In this document: one piece after another, positions 34,051-44,854 of the stretch
Layout of the letters: each line of letters starts with the position of its first letter
Position numbering within the stretch: the first letter of the stretch is position 1
DNA from: Hofstenia miamia
Taxonomy: Eukaryota > Xenacoelomorpha > Acoela
Assembly: GCA_004352715.1 (NCBI GenBank)
Contig: SCFE01000013.1
Location: forward strand, 2,240,228 to 2,304,227
DNA: 64,000 nucleotides
Direction: 5' to 3'
Notes under the pieces: generated by a model
Databases searched by the model: none
The model's input: only the letters and a program-made list of their open reading frames with translations
What the model was told of the DNA's origin: nothing
Made by a program: the position numbers and the translations under genes

Positions 34051-34560
34051 CAGCATAACCCAATTAAAATAGCAAATGCAACTGAGAAACTAAGATTGAA
34101 ACAAAGAAGAACAAAAAGAAAATATCTGCTTTACTGTTTTTATTTGATTTGCTAACAAAATTGATTTAATAAATTGCATAGACAAATATCTGCCACTAGC
34201 TCTTTTTGACATAAATCAGTGGATGAATCACTCCACATTTATTTTAGTCTTCATACATAAGACACACAGAAATTCTAATTGTTATAGTAGAAATCAAACA
34301 GTGACAGGTACTTGTTTTTCAATACCAATATGTTTGTAAAGATCTAGTATAAATTGCTACCAAACAAAATATTGGCTCAGACCAAAATACTTTGCGTTTT
34401 TTAACATCTAACAACAACAATTGTATTTTATTACAAATATGTTGTGTTTTAAAAACAACATTTTGTTTAAAACATGCGTGAGTTTCGTTCTACTTGCTTA
34501 TCAACAAAATTACACAATTTGATGTAGGTTAGGAAGCTGCTTTTTATTTAATAGTTGCAT
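34051..34560 (+). repeat. Diverged LTR-like segment
   Basis: 'tgcagcataacccaattaa' (34051) resembles the start of the LTR at 26266 ('tgtagcataatccaagg'). 'aaatgcaactgagaaact' and 'cagtgacaggtacttg' followed by 'tagtataaattgc' keep the block order of that LTR. It is a distant relative and the limits are approximate. Confidence 0.4.
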
Positions 34561-34706
34561 TGAAGTTTTTTTTGACGTGTTTACAGGTTGTATAGCAGCT
34601 ACTGTCAATTAGTAGTAGTTTTGTGCTTGTAAAGGTCATTACACATTGAATGAGAATAAGTCAAATAGTGTCATGTTTGTTCATTCACCAATAAGTAGGT
34701 TACATA

Positions 34707-34937
34707 TAAGTAGTATAGACAGACTTCCATGAGGTGTCACTTTTTTCTGATTGGTCGAGAGGTGGGTTCCATGAGGTGTCACTTTTTTGTGATTGGTCGA
34801 GAGGGTTGGCCTTTGACCTGAGACGTCGTGGATATTGGCGGGGGTGTTTTACTGATGTCATGCATGTACTTTTAAGTTTTTGTGTTATTTATGTGGCCTA
34901 ATTTAGTTTGCATTTTTTTACTTTTTTAGTTTTTACT
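34707..34937 (+). repeat. LTR of the CCAAT/CRE gypsy family, running into a gap
   Basis: Starts 'taagtagtatagacagactt'. It carries a 42-bp tandem duplication (34725-34766 and 34767-34808) containing 'tgattggtcgagagg' in each copy, then 'gacgtcgtggatattggcgg' (34822-34841). It is nearly identical to 22165-22300. The remainder is in the gap. Confidence 0.75.
34741..34845 (+). promoter_or_regulatory. LTR upstream region with repeated CCAAT boxes and a CRE-like site
   Basis: Inverted CCAAT boxes (attgg) lie at 34750-34754, 34792-34796 and 34834-34838. A gacgtc CRE-like core lies at 34822-34827, and a ggcggggg GC-rich stretch follows. Such clustered, duplicated upstream sites are typical of retroviral-type LTR enhancers. 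The activity is inferred only. Confidence 0.5.
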
Positions 34938-35937
34938 NNNNNNNNNNNNNNNNNNNNNNNNNNNNNNNNNNNNNNNNNNNNNNNNNNNNNNNNNNNNNNN
35001 NNNNNNNNNNNNNNNNNNNNNNNNNNNNNNNNNNNNNNNNNNNNNNNNNNNNNNNNNNNNNNNNNNNNNNNNNNNNNNNNNNNNNNNNNNNNNNNNNNNN
35101 NNNNNNNNNNNNNNNNNNNNNNNNNNNNNNNNNNNNNNNNNNNNNNNNNNNNNNNNNNNNNNNNNNNNNNNNNNNNNNNNNNNNNNNNNNNNNNNNNNNN
35201 NNNNNNNNNNNNNNNNNNNNNNNNNNNNNNNNNNNNNNNNNNNNNNNNNNNNNNNNNNNNNNNNNNNNNNNNNNNNNNNNNNNNNNNNNNNNNNNNNNNN
35301 NNNNNNNNNNNNNNNNNNNNNNNNNNNNNNNNNNNNNNNNNNNNNNNNNNNNNNNNNNNNNNNNNNNNNNNNNNNNNNNNNNNNNNNNNNNNNNNNNNNN
35401 NNNNNNNNNNNNNNNNNNNNNNNNNNNNNNNNNNNNNNNNNNNNNNNNNNNNNNNNNNNNNNNNNNNNNNNNNNNNNNNNNNNNNNNNNNNNNNNNNNNN
35501 NNNNNNNNNNNNNNNNNNNNNNNNNNNNNNNNNNNNNNNNNNNNNNNNNNNNNNNNNNNNNNNNNNNNNNNNNNNNNNNNNNNNNNNNNNNNNNNNNNNN
35601 NNNNNNNNNNNNNNNNNNNNNNNNNNNNNNNNNNNNNNNNNNNNNNNNNNNNNNNNNNNNNNNNNNNNNNNNNNNNNNNNNNNNNNNNNNNNNNNNNNNN
35701 NNNNNNNNNNNNNNNNNNNNNNNNNNNNNNNNNNNNNNNNNNNNNNNNNNNNNNNNNNNNNNNNNNNNNNNNNNNNNNNNNNNNNNNNNNNNNNNNNNNN
35801 NNNNNNNNNNNNNNNNNNNNNNNNNNNNNNNNNNNNNNNNNNNNNNNNNNNNNNNNNNNNNNNNNNNNNNNNNNNNNNNNNNNNNNNNNNNNNNNNNNNN
35901 NNNNNNNNNNNNNNNNNNNNNNNNNNNNNNNNNNNNN
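34938..35937. other. Assembly gap (1000 N)
   Basis: Exactly 1000 N. The two sides belong to different LTR families in opposite orientation, so at least two elements end inside the gap. Confidence 0.99.
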
Positions 35938-36134
35938 CGCCCCTTTAGTTTTGTCAAATTATTTGTCAACAAGTACTAATTTGCTATATTGTTTCCTGGT
36001 TGCATTTTACAAACATAATGATGATACATAAATCTAAATTGTATTTAATCACTAAATAATTATTCAATCTTAATTCTGACTAATCATCCATCCTTCTCTT
36101 CCTTTAGCAGCATTATGCTTTGGATTATGCTACA
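35938..36134 (-). repeat. Partial LTR of the TGTAGCATAATCC family
   Basis: On the minus strand from 36134: 'tgtagcataatccaaagcat', 'gatgattagtcagaattaag', 'aatatagcaaattagtactt', in the order of 24539-24700 and 26266-26450. It is cut by the gap. Its orientation and position would suit the 3' LTR of the minus-strand gypsy element at 36.8-41.8 kb, although that element's upstream LTR is of another family. Confidence 0.75.
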
Positions 36135-36804
36135 GTAGAACTTGAAAGTGCATTTTATATTTTCTTTGTAAAAAAATTTATTATTTATAAATGTTTGTTT
36201 TCTCTGTATGGTGAGAGTATTCACCTGTGAAAGCATGTATTTATATTTTAAAAATTATTTTTACTTGAAAATATTTATTGATTAAAAAAGCTTTTATTTT
36301 TGCAATTGAAATGTGTCATATGTGAAACAGGTCTTTTTCTCAATGTTTGAAAATAATTGTTAGTTACAGCTTTTACAAAAAATAGAAATAAAATATAATT
36401 CCCAAAAACATATATTTTTGCATATAGAATTTCAATAGTATTTAAAAATTATATATTTAATGTATATAAAAAATGTTACATTTTGAACAATAGACTGCAA
36501 ACAATCTCATGAGATTTTCAAAAATTCCTCAACCTCTAAAAAAATTTGTTACATTTTATACAATAGACTACAAACAAATGTGTTTGCCAACAAATATTAT
36601 AACAAAAGAGAATATGTTCCAATGACGTCAAAGATACACAGATGGCCAAAGTATACAATTACATCATAGCCATGCCCACAAGGATCAAAGGTAAAAAATA
36701 TCCACGAAATCTCAGGCTCTTCATACTACTGACCCTGCCAATTTGTTATAAGTTTTCTCACCTGGTTTTCATCTGTTACTTGACAGGAAAAATAGCCAAA
36801 CACT
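36135..36804. other. Non-coding stretch between LTR piece and gypsy integrase
   Basis: No gene is supported. It is AT-rich with short A/T runs and may include the end of the gypsy polyprotein and its 3' untranslated part. Confidence 0.4.
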
Positions 36805-37720
36805 TTATCCCCTCTTTTGTGAAGTTGACCATAGCTTTTTGTTGAAATTACATTTTTGGCATATGACCAACTGGTTAATGTTATGACATACCTTAAGGTG
36901 GACTTCTTGCATCTTGCTGATCAAGCAGGCTACATATCTCTCAAGGCTGTTTTCATGATAATTGGGAAACATAATTGAAAGAGTCGTACTAGCCTCTTGG
37001 CTTAACAGGACCTTGAACAGGCTAACTTTAGTTGTAGAATGAATGACAGTGTTATAAAAGTATTCCATGATTTCTATGACATGTTTCCAATGTTTACCTG
37101 CGCCCTTGAAAGCACCACTCTAATCAGTTTAATTAAAGTTTGATTTAGCCTCTCCACCACACAGTTGGATTGGGGGTGGTATGTGGTTGTGAACTCATGG
37201 AGAACTTCCAATTCATGCATTAGGGCTTCCATTAAATTGTTCTTGAACTGGGGACCATGGTCAGAAACAAATCTTTCCATGGGGCCCAGCTTTAGCACCC
37301 ATTCCTTCATGATCTTCTCAGCAACAATTTCAGCAATAGTACTACTTAAGGGAATTAGTATGGCGAATTTGGTAAAGTGGTCAGTCAACCATTACAAGCA
37401 GATATTGATACTCGTCATCATCTTTTGAAAGTTTTTCTAAATCCACATGGACAACTTTGTAAGCTCATTCTGCAGGTCAGATTTCTAATTCAGCTCATTG
37501 TTCAGAGAAGTGACTTGTTCCTTGCTGTAGACATTTTTTGCATTTATCAATGACATTGATGACAGCAACTTGGATTCCTACTGTGACATATCAGGCATTA
37601 AAAGTTCTCTCAGTCAGGATAATTCCAAGATGCCTTGTCTCATGGACTTTTCAGATGAGGTTGCATTTGAAATATTTGGGGATTGCCAAGTGATTGTTGT
37701 GACATTTTGTGATTAGAAGA
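36805..37720 (-). pseudogene. Gypsy integrase relic
   Basis: Minus-strand text from about 37690 down gives the HHCC zinc-binding part ('ETRHLGIILTERTFNA', 'INVIDKCKKCLQQG') with several stops. The rve core follows in a frame open from 37388 to 37074: 'DHFTKFAILIPLS' (first Asp), 'VSDHGPQFKNNL' (second Asp) and 'TTYHPQSNCVVERLNQTL' (catalytic Glu). A C-terminal part lies at 37068-36805. All three DD(35)E residues are kept in the core, yet the polyprotein around it is broken. The element integrates its cDNA, in a Ty3/gypsy layout with integrase last. Confidence 0.85.
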
Positions 37721-38052
37721 CCCTGTTGGTTTAACTTCCATTAATATCTTTTATAGTAGTGATTAGTGACAGGACTTATTGGATGAAGAGGGTCTTTCAA
37801 TCTTTGAATGATCTCACTTAATACTTTATCATGTCATTGCCACTGAATTATTTCTTGCTCAGTGATCTCCTTTTTTACCATGATTGATAATATTGCTTTA
37901 CCTCGCCTATCAGCATTGATTTCAGGAAGAAGATCAAATTTGGTTAGAGGGATAAAGCCAAATCTGATTCTATGTCTGGCAGGTTTCATCAGGTCTCACT
38001 TATAGCTGGGAAGTGCAGTCCAATAATCTGCATTGAGATGTAGGTTCCCTGG

Positions 38053-38445
38053 TCAATTTTGTATGGTGAAGGAGAAATCATTGAGGCACTCAATCCAGCA
38101 TGCTATGATGTTAGATTTATCTCCTAGGAATTGTTTAAGCCTGGTGAGAGCACTCTTGTCAGTACACACAATGAAGAAGAGGCCAAGAATAAAGTATCTG
38201 AACTTCTTCAGCACCTCTACCAAGGCCAACATTTCACATTTGGTGGCACCATAATTCCTTTTGGCTGGTCGTAGTTTTCTACTGAAGTACTGGATGGGAC
38301 TTTCTATACTGTTTATGACTTGGCTGAGTATTTCACTAATTGCCACCTCACTGGCATCACAGTCAACTATGAACTCTTTGGAGTAATCAGGGATGTTCAA
38401 GCTAGGGATTTTCTTGAGTTCCTTCTTTACTTTGTCCAAATCATC
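38053..38445 (-). pseudogene. Gypsy RNase H domain
   Basis: A frame open over 128 codons holds the RT connection 'LKKIPSLNIPDYSKEF' and the RNase H motifs 'FIVDCDASEVAI' (first Asp), 'CEMLALVEVLKKF' (Glu) and 'VCTDKSALTRL' (Asp). The domain degrades the RNA strand during reverse transcription. The text is close to the short RT/RNase H border of the 24.5-26.9 kb element, which places both in one gypsy group. Confidence 0.88.
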
Positions 38446-39300
38446 TTGTTCAGACCATGTCCACTTGAAATCTGCACTTTTCTTCAGGAGTTGAGAGATG
38501 TTTTTTTGTTTTCTCAGGATACTCAGGGATGAACATCCTGTAATAGTTTAAAAATCCCATCAGCCTTTGGACGTCTTTTTGCTCTTTGGTGCTTCAATTT
38601 TATTGAGAAAGTCCTTTGCATTGTAACTTTTGTTTGGCCAAGTGCACACTTGTTTCTGTTGACTTTAAGTCCCACATTATTTAATAATTCCAATGTTTGG
38701 CTAAGTTCATCAAGATGTTCTTTAAACATCTGACTGGCTACAAGGATGTCATTGATATACATTTAGGTGGAAATGGCCAGCCTAACATACTCATCTCATT
38801 CTTTAGTAATTTAGTGACATATCACTGGAAACCCAAAAGCCATGTACTTCAATTCACATAAACTGTACAGAGTAATAAAGGCAGTTTTCTAAATGTTGGA
38901 TGGCTGCATCAGCACCTGCCAATAGGCTTTGCAGAGGTCAAGGCATGAAAAGAATTTGTAGCAGCTCACGTCATACAAAAGATCCTCAATCCATGGTAAG
39001 AGGGATATGTGTCCTTAATGGTGATGTCATTCAGCTTGTGAAAATCAATACTCAGGCGGTATTTCTCTTGCTGTTTAAAAAAAATGGTAGGTGCTATTGC
39101 TGCCTTGGATGATTCCATTTTCAATGAGGTCACTTGAAATGTTTTCACATTCATTCTTTAGATTTTCAGGAACTCTTCTGACTAGTAGGCGGATCAGTCT
39201 GTCATGTTTCATTTCAATGGCTTGTCCCATGCTAATAGAGCTGCAGTTGAAGACTTCACTTTTGCTATGTAGTAGAGTAGTTAGAAATTGTTGCTCTGTG
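38446..39300 (-). pseudogene. Gypsy reverse transcriptase relic
   Basis: Minus-strand pieces in order: 'KAAIAPTIFFKQQEKYRL' and 'SIDFHKLNDITIKDTYP' (39112-39000), then 'CLDLCKAYWQ' type text around 38930-38890 in broken frames. The YxDD block reads 'YINDILVASQMF' (38759-38724), followed by 'LLNNVGLKVNRNKC' (about 38700). The first motif C Asp is replaced by Asn. Frameshifts separate the N-terminal, central and C-terminal parts, so it is inactive. Confidence 0.83.
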
Positions 39301-39689
39301 GCATCTAAGTGTGGGTGAGAATCAGCAGAAACTGTGGGGATTGTAATGGTATCAGATGGCTATTCAATGTCATGGATAGCAGTGAAAATTGGCACACATG
39401 ATTTGGCAACATTCTCTACTTGGACCAGCATGGTGATAATCTCAAGGCATTCATGATTGAGGCGAATGTGAAATTTAGAACTGTTAAGAAAGGTGACACA
39501 GGCCTTCCCATGCTTGATGTGGCACAAGTCTGGTGAGAATTCTATACCTTTATTATATTTGCCTTTTGTCCTGCAATCATCACATTCCCATTATATCAAC
39601 TTTCAGTGTACATGGTTGCTCTTGTCTAATGCCAAGACTGATGATGGAGTCAGTGAGTTGAAAAAAAATTTCTCACTCAGGAATTGTGG

Positions 39690-40020
39690 TCAACTGGTTT
39701 GAAATTTTGTTGTTTCTAATTGAGATGGTATTGCTCCCATAATCAATGATGCATGTGTTCCTCTCAAGAAAATCACTTCCCAAAATGATGTTGTATGGCA
39801 GTGGTTGGTGGGAGGTGTCAACAACGCCAGATCTACATGAAAAACTTCTTTGTTAATTTGTAGCTCAACATCATAGATATTTCCTCTTAGAAAGATGTTG
39901 TTTCCAGATGCATCTATTAGGCGAATTGCAGAGGGATCTAGCACATCCCAAATCATACATAGGGTCTTGCAGCACTCATCACTGATTATCAATGCAGACA
40001 TTCCAGTGTCAAATGTGGCG
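39690..40020 (-). pseudogene. Gypsy aspartic protease
   Basis: The active-site triad DTG is at 40010-40002, in 'ATFDTGMSALIISDEC'. The later hydrophobic-Gly motif appears as 'NIILGSDFLERNTCI' (about 39795-39750) after one frameshift. These are the two retropepsin signatures, and the domain lies between the gag zinc knuckle and RT as expected. It would cut the gag-pol polyprotein. Confidence 0.82.
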
Positions 40021-40220
40021 TGTACTATACTTCCTATTACGTTTTTTTTCGCATCCTTCTAGTGATTATGAGAACATCCTGCACTCAGTTTTCAGGAGGT
40101 GGGGTGCTCAGGTTAGTTTAAATCTTCAACAAGATCATTGGGTTCAGAGAATGAACTTTCTGTTTCAGGTTCGTCAATCAGAAATCCGTTTCCATCCGCT
40201 ATTATTCTGATGGCAGCACT

Positions 40221-40262
40221 ACACGTGTTCTTGAGATGGCCCTTCTGGCCACATCTGTAACA
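40221..40262 (-). pseudogene. Gag zinc knuckle (CCHC)
   Basis: Reads 'CYRCGQKGHLKNTC', a perfect C-x2-C-x4-H-x4-C nucleocapsid knuckle that binds genomic RNA. It sits between the gag body and the protease. Confidence 0.9.
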
Positions 40263-41801
40263 TCATACAGCGGAAATTTCGAGTTTCTTTTCAAAGAGAT
40301 GGTCACCACTCAGTGGAATCTCTTTACCATTAAATTTACCAGGTTCACTTTTGATTCTCATTTCCCTGACATGTTTGTCAATTCAACTAGATTTGTGGAT
40401 AAGGTACACCACACTGATAGCATTCTTAATGATTGCATTTCAGCTCAAGGCAATTATGGATATTATAAGGAAATCCTCTGCAGATGTAGGAGAAAAAGTC
40501 AACGTGAATACTCTGGAGACAAGTTGCTCAACTGAAACAACCTTTCTACTTGGGTAATGTAATTTCACACGTCATCTTCTTCTTGAATGACATTTCACTC
40601 AGCAGCATTATATATTGGTGTTTTATGTGGGGAGCATGATAATGATCTTCAAAATATCCTATTAACAATTGGTAATCAGTCTTTGTTTCTCAATCCAGCA
40701 TCATGTACTGGTTATATGCGAGTCCCTGCGGATACATAGGGAACTGGAAAGCTGCAGCATCTTGAGTGGCGTGGTATTGCGTCATTGTAAGCTCAAAGAG
40801 AAAAAACATTCATCAAATGACTGGGAGATCTCATCAATGTGTCCTGTAAACTTGGGCAAGATGAGTGCTGGTTAAGGCATTCATTGCCACTGGGCTTGTA
40901 AGAGAGGATTGACTGAGTAAGCTGAGGCCAGCTAGTTGTTGCAGATGCAATTGAAGTACTTCGATAGCTGAGTCCAGACACAACTTGTTTAGACACAGTA
41001 GGTATAACAGTTGTATTAACAGGCGCCATATGAAGCGAGGTTTCATTCACAGGACCTAGTCCCTCTTGGTGATTGGGAGTGGCCACAGTGGCTAACATAG
41101 ACACAGGTGTCAAGGCAGATTGGGTAAAAGTCGGATTACAAATTATAGGAGAAGTAACTGTTGAGGCAGACTTAGGCGTTACTGAATTTGCAAATAGGGG
41201 ATTAGAAACTTCTGCAATTGGGAAGACACGATCTGAGCGACTGTGTTAGTGAACTTTTTGATAAAGGCTTCCAGAACTTCGTCTAAGACAGCTTGAGTAA
41301 TATATTGAGAAGAATTATCGTGAGAAAAGACAGGGCAAGGAGGAAGTGATTCTTCTTCATGAGTGGGTGCTGATGAAGCTGTAACCTGAGAAGCTAGTTC
41401 ATCAATTTGGATTTCTAGTGACGTGATTGCTTCAAGCATCATTGGTTCCCTGGGCTGATAGTCAATATGCTGGGTGTTCAATTCAGTTTGCAGAGATTTG
41501 ATGCATTGCCAACATTCCATTCATAATGCTACTTGCTGGGACAGAGACTCCCTTAGATGCTCAATTTCCAACCTCTGGGCGTCTAGGCGCGAAGTATGAG
41601 CTTCAAACAGACGAGAAGGGATTGGTGTAGCAGTGGCGGTATTTAAAATTCACTGGCAGCTCACTGGGAAGTAGGTAAAGATAAATTAACCAATGATCCA
41701 ACGGTACAAGGGGTAGCATTCTGGCTACAAATGCTTGCACAGTGGATGCTCCGCAAGGGAGTCCCAATAGGAGAAAAAACAACAGTATTACTAGTATCCA
41801 T
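40263..41801 (-). pseudogene. Gypsy gag relic
   Basis: A plausible start ATG is at 41801-41799 ('MDTSNTVVFSPIGTPL'). After a break, an open frame at 41520-41179 ('SLEIQIDELASQV', 'AVLDEVLEAFIKKF') and another at 41113-40793 ('LTQSILSYKPSGNECL') follow. The end leads into the zinc knuckle at 40262. Gag bodies diverge fast and I recognise no further motif. The position upstream of knuckle and protease, and downstream of the LTR and primer-site-like sequence, is the main support. Confidence 0.7.
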
Positions 41802-42557
41802 TAACTAGAACAAAAGTAAAGAAAAACAAGAACCTCCAGAACAATCCATAACAATTTGGAAGTACATCTAAAGACCAAGCAACAACACTAGTTACCAGAA
41901 CAAAGCCATTAAGCAGTACAGCAGGCAAACCCTATAGGATATTTGGTAAAAATCCAACATGCAACACAAAGACAAAATAGAGTAAAAACAAAATAACCAA
42001 ATCAAGTTAAGAACATCCTTTGAGCATAGCTCAGTGACAGCGTGAACTAGGGTGAATGATACTGAGGAACTTAATTTCATGGCAGAAGTTTGCAAGAGTG
42101 ACCATTGTGTAGAGTGGCCTTGATTCTAGCGAAAAATAATAAAGAAGAAAAACATTGGTAATTCATCCATGTAACTAGTAACTGTTTGAGATCCACCAAG
42201 CAGGAGAACAAAGCATCCAGGATAACCAATTCCTATGGCATCACGCCAGAGTGATATCCGAGATGGGAGGTTTGGAAACTTGTTTGAACGGTGCTGCCCT
42301 ATTTGTCTCACATGTTATTATCTATCTCAATAAACCATTTCAGTTGTTCTATTAATTCTCAGCTCATGTATAAATAGCATGTAATTACCATGCATTTGTG
42401 CTAGCCAATGGCACAATTTAATCAGTGTAATAAATTATAGGTGTCTGTTCCTGTTGCATTTGGAGAAAAGGTTTGTTATAACTATACATAGCCATATCCA
42501 TAACTTAATGTGGTCCACTATTTGGGCTGCCTCTGTTTAGGAACAATTCGTCGTCCC
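41802..42557 (-). other. Gypsy leader region
   Basis: Untranslated interval between the LTR/primer-site region and the gag start on the minus strand. Short open frames here have no recognisable content. Confidence 0.45.
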
Positions 42558-43142
42558 CAGGTGAGAGGAGTAACTCCCCAATTGTCGCCGGAAACTTAAG
42601 CAATTACTATGGTAACCATCAGGTTAAAATATAAAATCAACAGAAAAATAGCAAACGCAGTTTCAGTGAAATGCAATAAATTTCAACTCTTCTACAATGG
42701 TTTCTCAGTATTTATACAAAGTAAGAATAACTATCTGGTTTTTGCTTACAAATCAAGCTCTCGGTTTCCCTTGCAAATTTATTTAAGCAATTAAACATAA
42801 CAACGTATTGAGGGTACAATTTCTTTACTTCATAAAACTNNNNNNNNNNNNNNNNNNNNNCAGGTGAGAGGAGTAACTCCCCAATTGTCGCCGGAAACTT
42901 AAGCAATTACTATGGTAACCATCAGGTTAAAATATAAAATCAACAGAAAAATAGCAAACGCAGTTTCAGTGAAATGCAATAAATTTCAACTCTTCTACAA
43001 TGGTTTCTCAGTATTTATACAAAGTAAGAATAACTATCTGGTTTTTGCTTACAAATCAAGCTCTCGGTTTCCCTTGCAAATTTATTTAAGCAATTAAACA
43101 TAACAACGTATTGAGGGTACAATTTCTTTACTTCATAAAACT
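42558..43142. other. Duplicated contig ends around a 21-N gap
   Basis: 42558-42839 (282 bp) is repeated without a difference at 42861-43142, around N at 42840-42860. This is an assembly overlap and not a biological tandem repeat. Confidence 0.9.
42575..42593 (-). promoter_or_regulatory. Candidate primer binding site
   Basis: The minus strand reads 'ccggcgacaattggggagt' just inside the LTR. Ty3/gypsy primer sites usually begin TGGCGAC or TGGCG. Here the leading T is C, so this is a near match. The same sequence is repeated at 42878-42896 through the gap artefact. Confidence 0.4.
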
Positions 43143-43527
43143 GCTCTCGAAAATAATCAAATTAATCCTACGTCAAAGTGACGTCACTACGACTACAGCA
43201 AAACAAAAAATAGACAAATAAATAAAATAAATATAATTTTCACTATGGTCCCCAAGTGAATCTACAATATTTATAAAAAACAAGTATATGAAGTAAAATA
43301 GAACATATAAAGTAAGTTAGGCCACATAAATAACATAAAAACTAGTAAAAGTACATGACTACACACATTCCATGACGCCACTACAACACTCCAGCAACAT
43401 CCATGACATCACAGGGTCAAAGGTCACCCTCTCAACCAATCAACAAAAAATTGGAATGGGGTGCAACCCATCTCTCAAGCAATCAGAAAAAAGTGGCATG
43501 GGCTTTAAGTCTCCATAACTACTCATA
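42594..43527 (-). repeat. 5' LTR of the minus-strand gypsy element (length inflated by a gap artefact)
   Basis: Read from 43527 down it starts 'tgagtagttatggagactta', then carries two 'ttttctgattg'/'gttgattggttgag' units, 'gatgtcatggatgttgctgg', 'catgtacttttactagtttt' and a 'gtagtgacgtcactttgacg' CRE (about 43193-43174). It ends near 'taattgcttaagttt' before the primer-site-like sequence. The repeat 42558-42839 = 42861-43142 adds about 300 bp that are probably not real. This copy identifies the modules at 20050, 22130 and 34707 as LTRs. Confidence 0.75.
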
Positions 43528-43715
43528 ATGGAATCTTTTAGAAAAAAACTGACATCTGACTATTCAATAAATTTCAATAATTCATCTGTTATACCTGTCA
43601 ATAAGTTTAAATATCTAGGAGTAATAGATTCACAACTTAATTTTACGTTTCAAATAAATACTATTGTAACATCAGTCAATAATTGTTATTTATCAGCCAG
43701 CGCACATGCTGTTCA

Positions 43716-44109
43716 TGTTGACTAGTGACTAGTTCTTTTCATGTATATACATATTGTAAATACGCATTGTATATAAGACACCCAAGCATCTGTAAATAGA
43801 GAAATAGTTTAACTGTGTTCTCTTGTTCACTAGAATCACTGTTGCTGTAGTATATGTTCACCCCAGTGACCCTTTGACACTNCCTTGAAACATCAAGGCC
43901 AGCAAAAAAAGAGTGTATGCCTCCTTACGACCATGCACGTCAACCCAAAGTGTGNAAGACACCCAAGCATCTGTAAATAGAGAAATAGTTTAACTGTGTT
44001 CTCTTGTTCACTAGAATCACTGTTGCTGTAGTATATGTTCACCCCAGTGACCCTTTGACACTAGGTCCTCTGGCAAAGTTCTCTCTAGATTCAACCCAGA
44101 GATTCTACA
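43716..44109 (+). mobile_element. Probable solo LTR inserted in the LINE relic
   Basis: Starts 'tgttgactagtgactagttc', with a TATA-like 'gtatataagaca' at about 43769-43780, and ends 'agagattctaca' at 44109. The TGT...ACA limits and the position between two halves of one LINE reading frame support an insertion. No clear 5-bp target duplication is seen. The interior is disturbed by n at 43882 and 43955, with 43775-43881 repeated at 43956-44062. Confidence 0.5.
43775..44062. other. Duplicated segment bounded by single n positions
   Basis: 43775-43881 (107 bp) equals 43956-44062. The 72-bp piece between n at 43882 and n at 43955 fits neither side. This looks like a misplaced small contig flanked by unmerged overlaps. 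Confidence 0.75.
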
Positions 44110-44854
44110 CTATTATTAAAAAATGGCTATATGTATGAGAACGATATCCCGTGTCTCCCAAAAGTTACACCCAATTGCAGTAATTCAAATGTTTCATGCA
44201 TTTGTTATGACGAATTTAAACTATGCTAATATGTTATATACTAATGTACACAGCCTAATGATAAAAAAGCTTTGAGTTCAACTATAATGGGCATTAAATG
44301 TTTGTAATAAAAACTCTTCTAAAACAAAAGAGTATATTTCTAAATCTATTCTTTATCCACAAGAGTTACTTATTTACAATATTATAATTATTTATTTCTA
44401 CAAATTAATAAACAAAATTCCACCCTACTACAAGATATTCTCATTTTCGACAGATTGTCTGAAGCAAAATAAACAATCAGAAAACTATTCACTTGTTAAA
44501 TTTAATAAAAATGTCATGCGTCAATATTTTATTAATACTGCAATTTATAACTGGAATATATTGCCAAGGGAAATGAAAATAATAGACAACCTTAAAAAAT
44601 TCAAGAAAGAATTAAAATCATTAATTCTCAAATAAAAGTTTATATCATGTAAATCATGGATAGGATTTAAATGTTAAATAACTATACAATAAATCAAAAG
44701 TAGTAAGCTATCCATAGTCAGTGTTTTTTTAATTCATGTTTGTTATTGGTCACTTTTTTATTGTACATAGTAGTTAATGACACTATTCATTTGAAATATC
44801 AGTGAAATATTGTAAAACATTCAAATGAATGTAGATTATCTTATCTTACTAAGA

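Larger units (their letters stand above)
43528..44640 (+). pseudogene. LINE RT C-terminal relic, interrupted by a solo LTR
   Basis: The frame at 43528-43680 reads 'VIPVNKFKYLGVIDSQLNF', the block after RT motif C in L2/CR1-type elements (KYLGVxxD). After the LTR insertion it resumes: 'FHAFVMTNLNYANMLYTNV' (about 44190-44250), 'LINKIPPYYKIF' (about 44407), 'AIYNWNILPREMK' (about 44542-44580) and 'NLKKFKKELKSLIL' to a stop at about 44632. The WNxLPxE block and the terminal KxxL pattern mark the true C-terminus. The 3' end 'gattatcttatcttact' (about 44834) may be its terminal repeat. Confidence 0.8.

Noticed and set aside
42126-42311. Minus-strand 61-codon frame in the gypsy leader as an extra gene
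   Set aside because: Lies between primer-site-like sequence and gag start, with no motif and a low-complexity end. It is probably chance.
42558-43142. Tandem 282-bp repeat as a biological LTR duplication
   Set aside because: The copies are identical and separated only by a placeholder gap, so an unmerged contig overlap is the simpler explanation.
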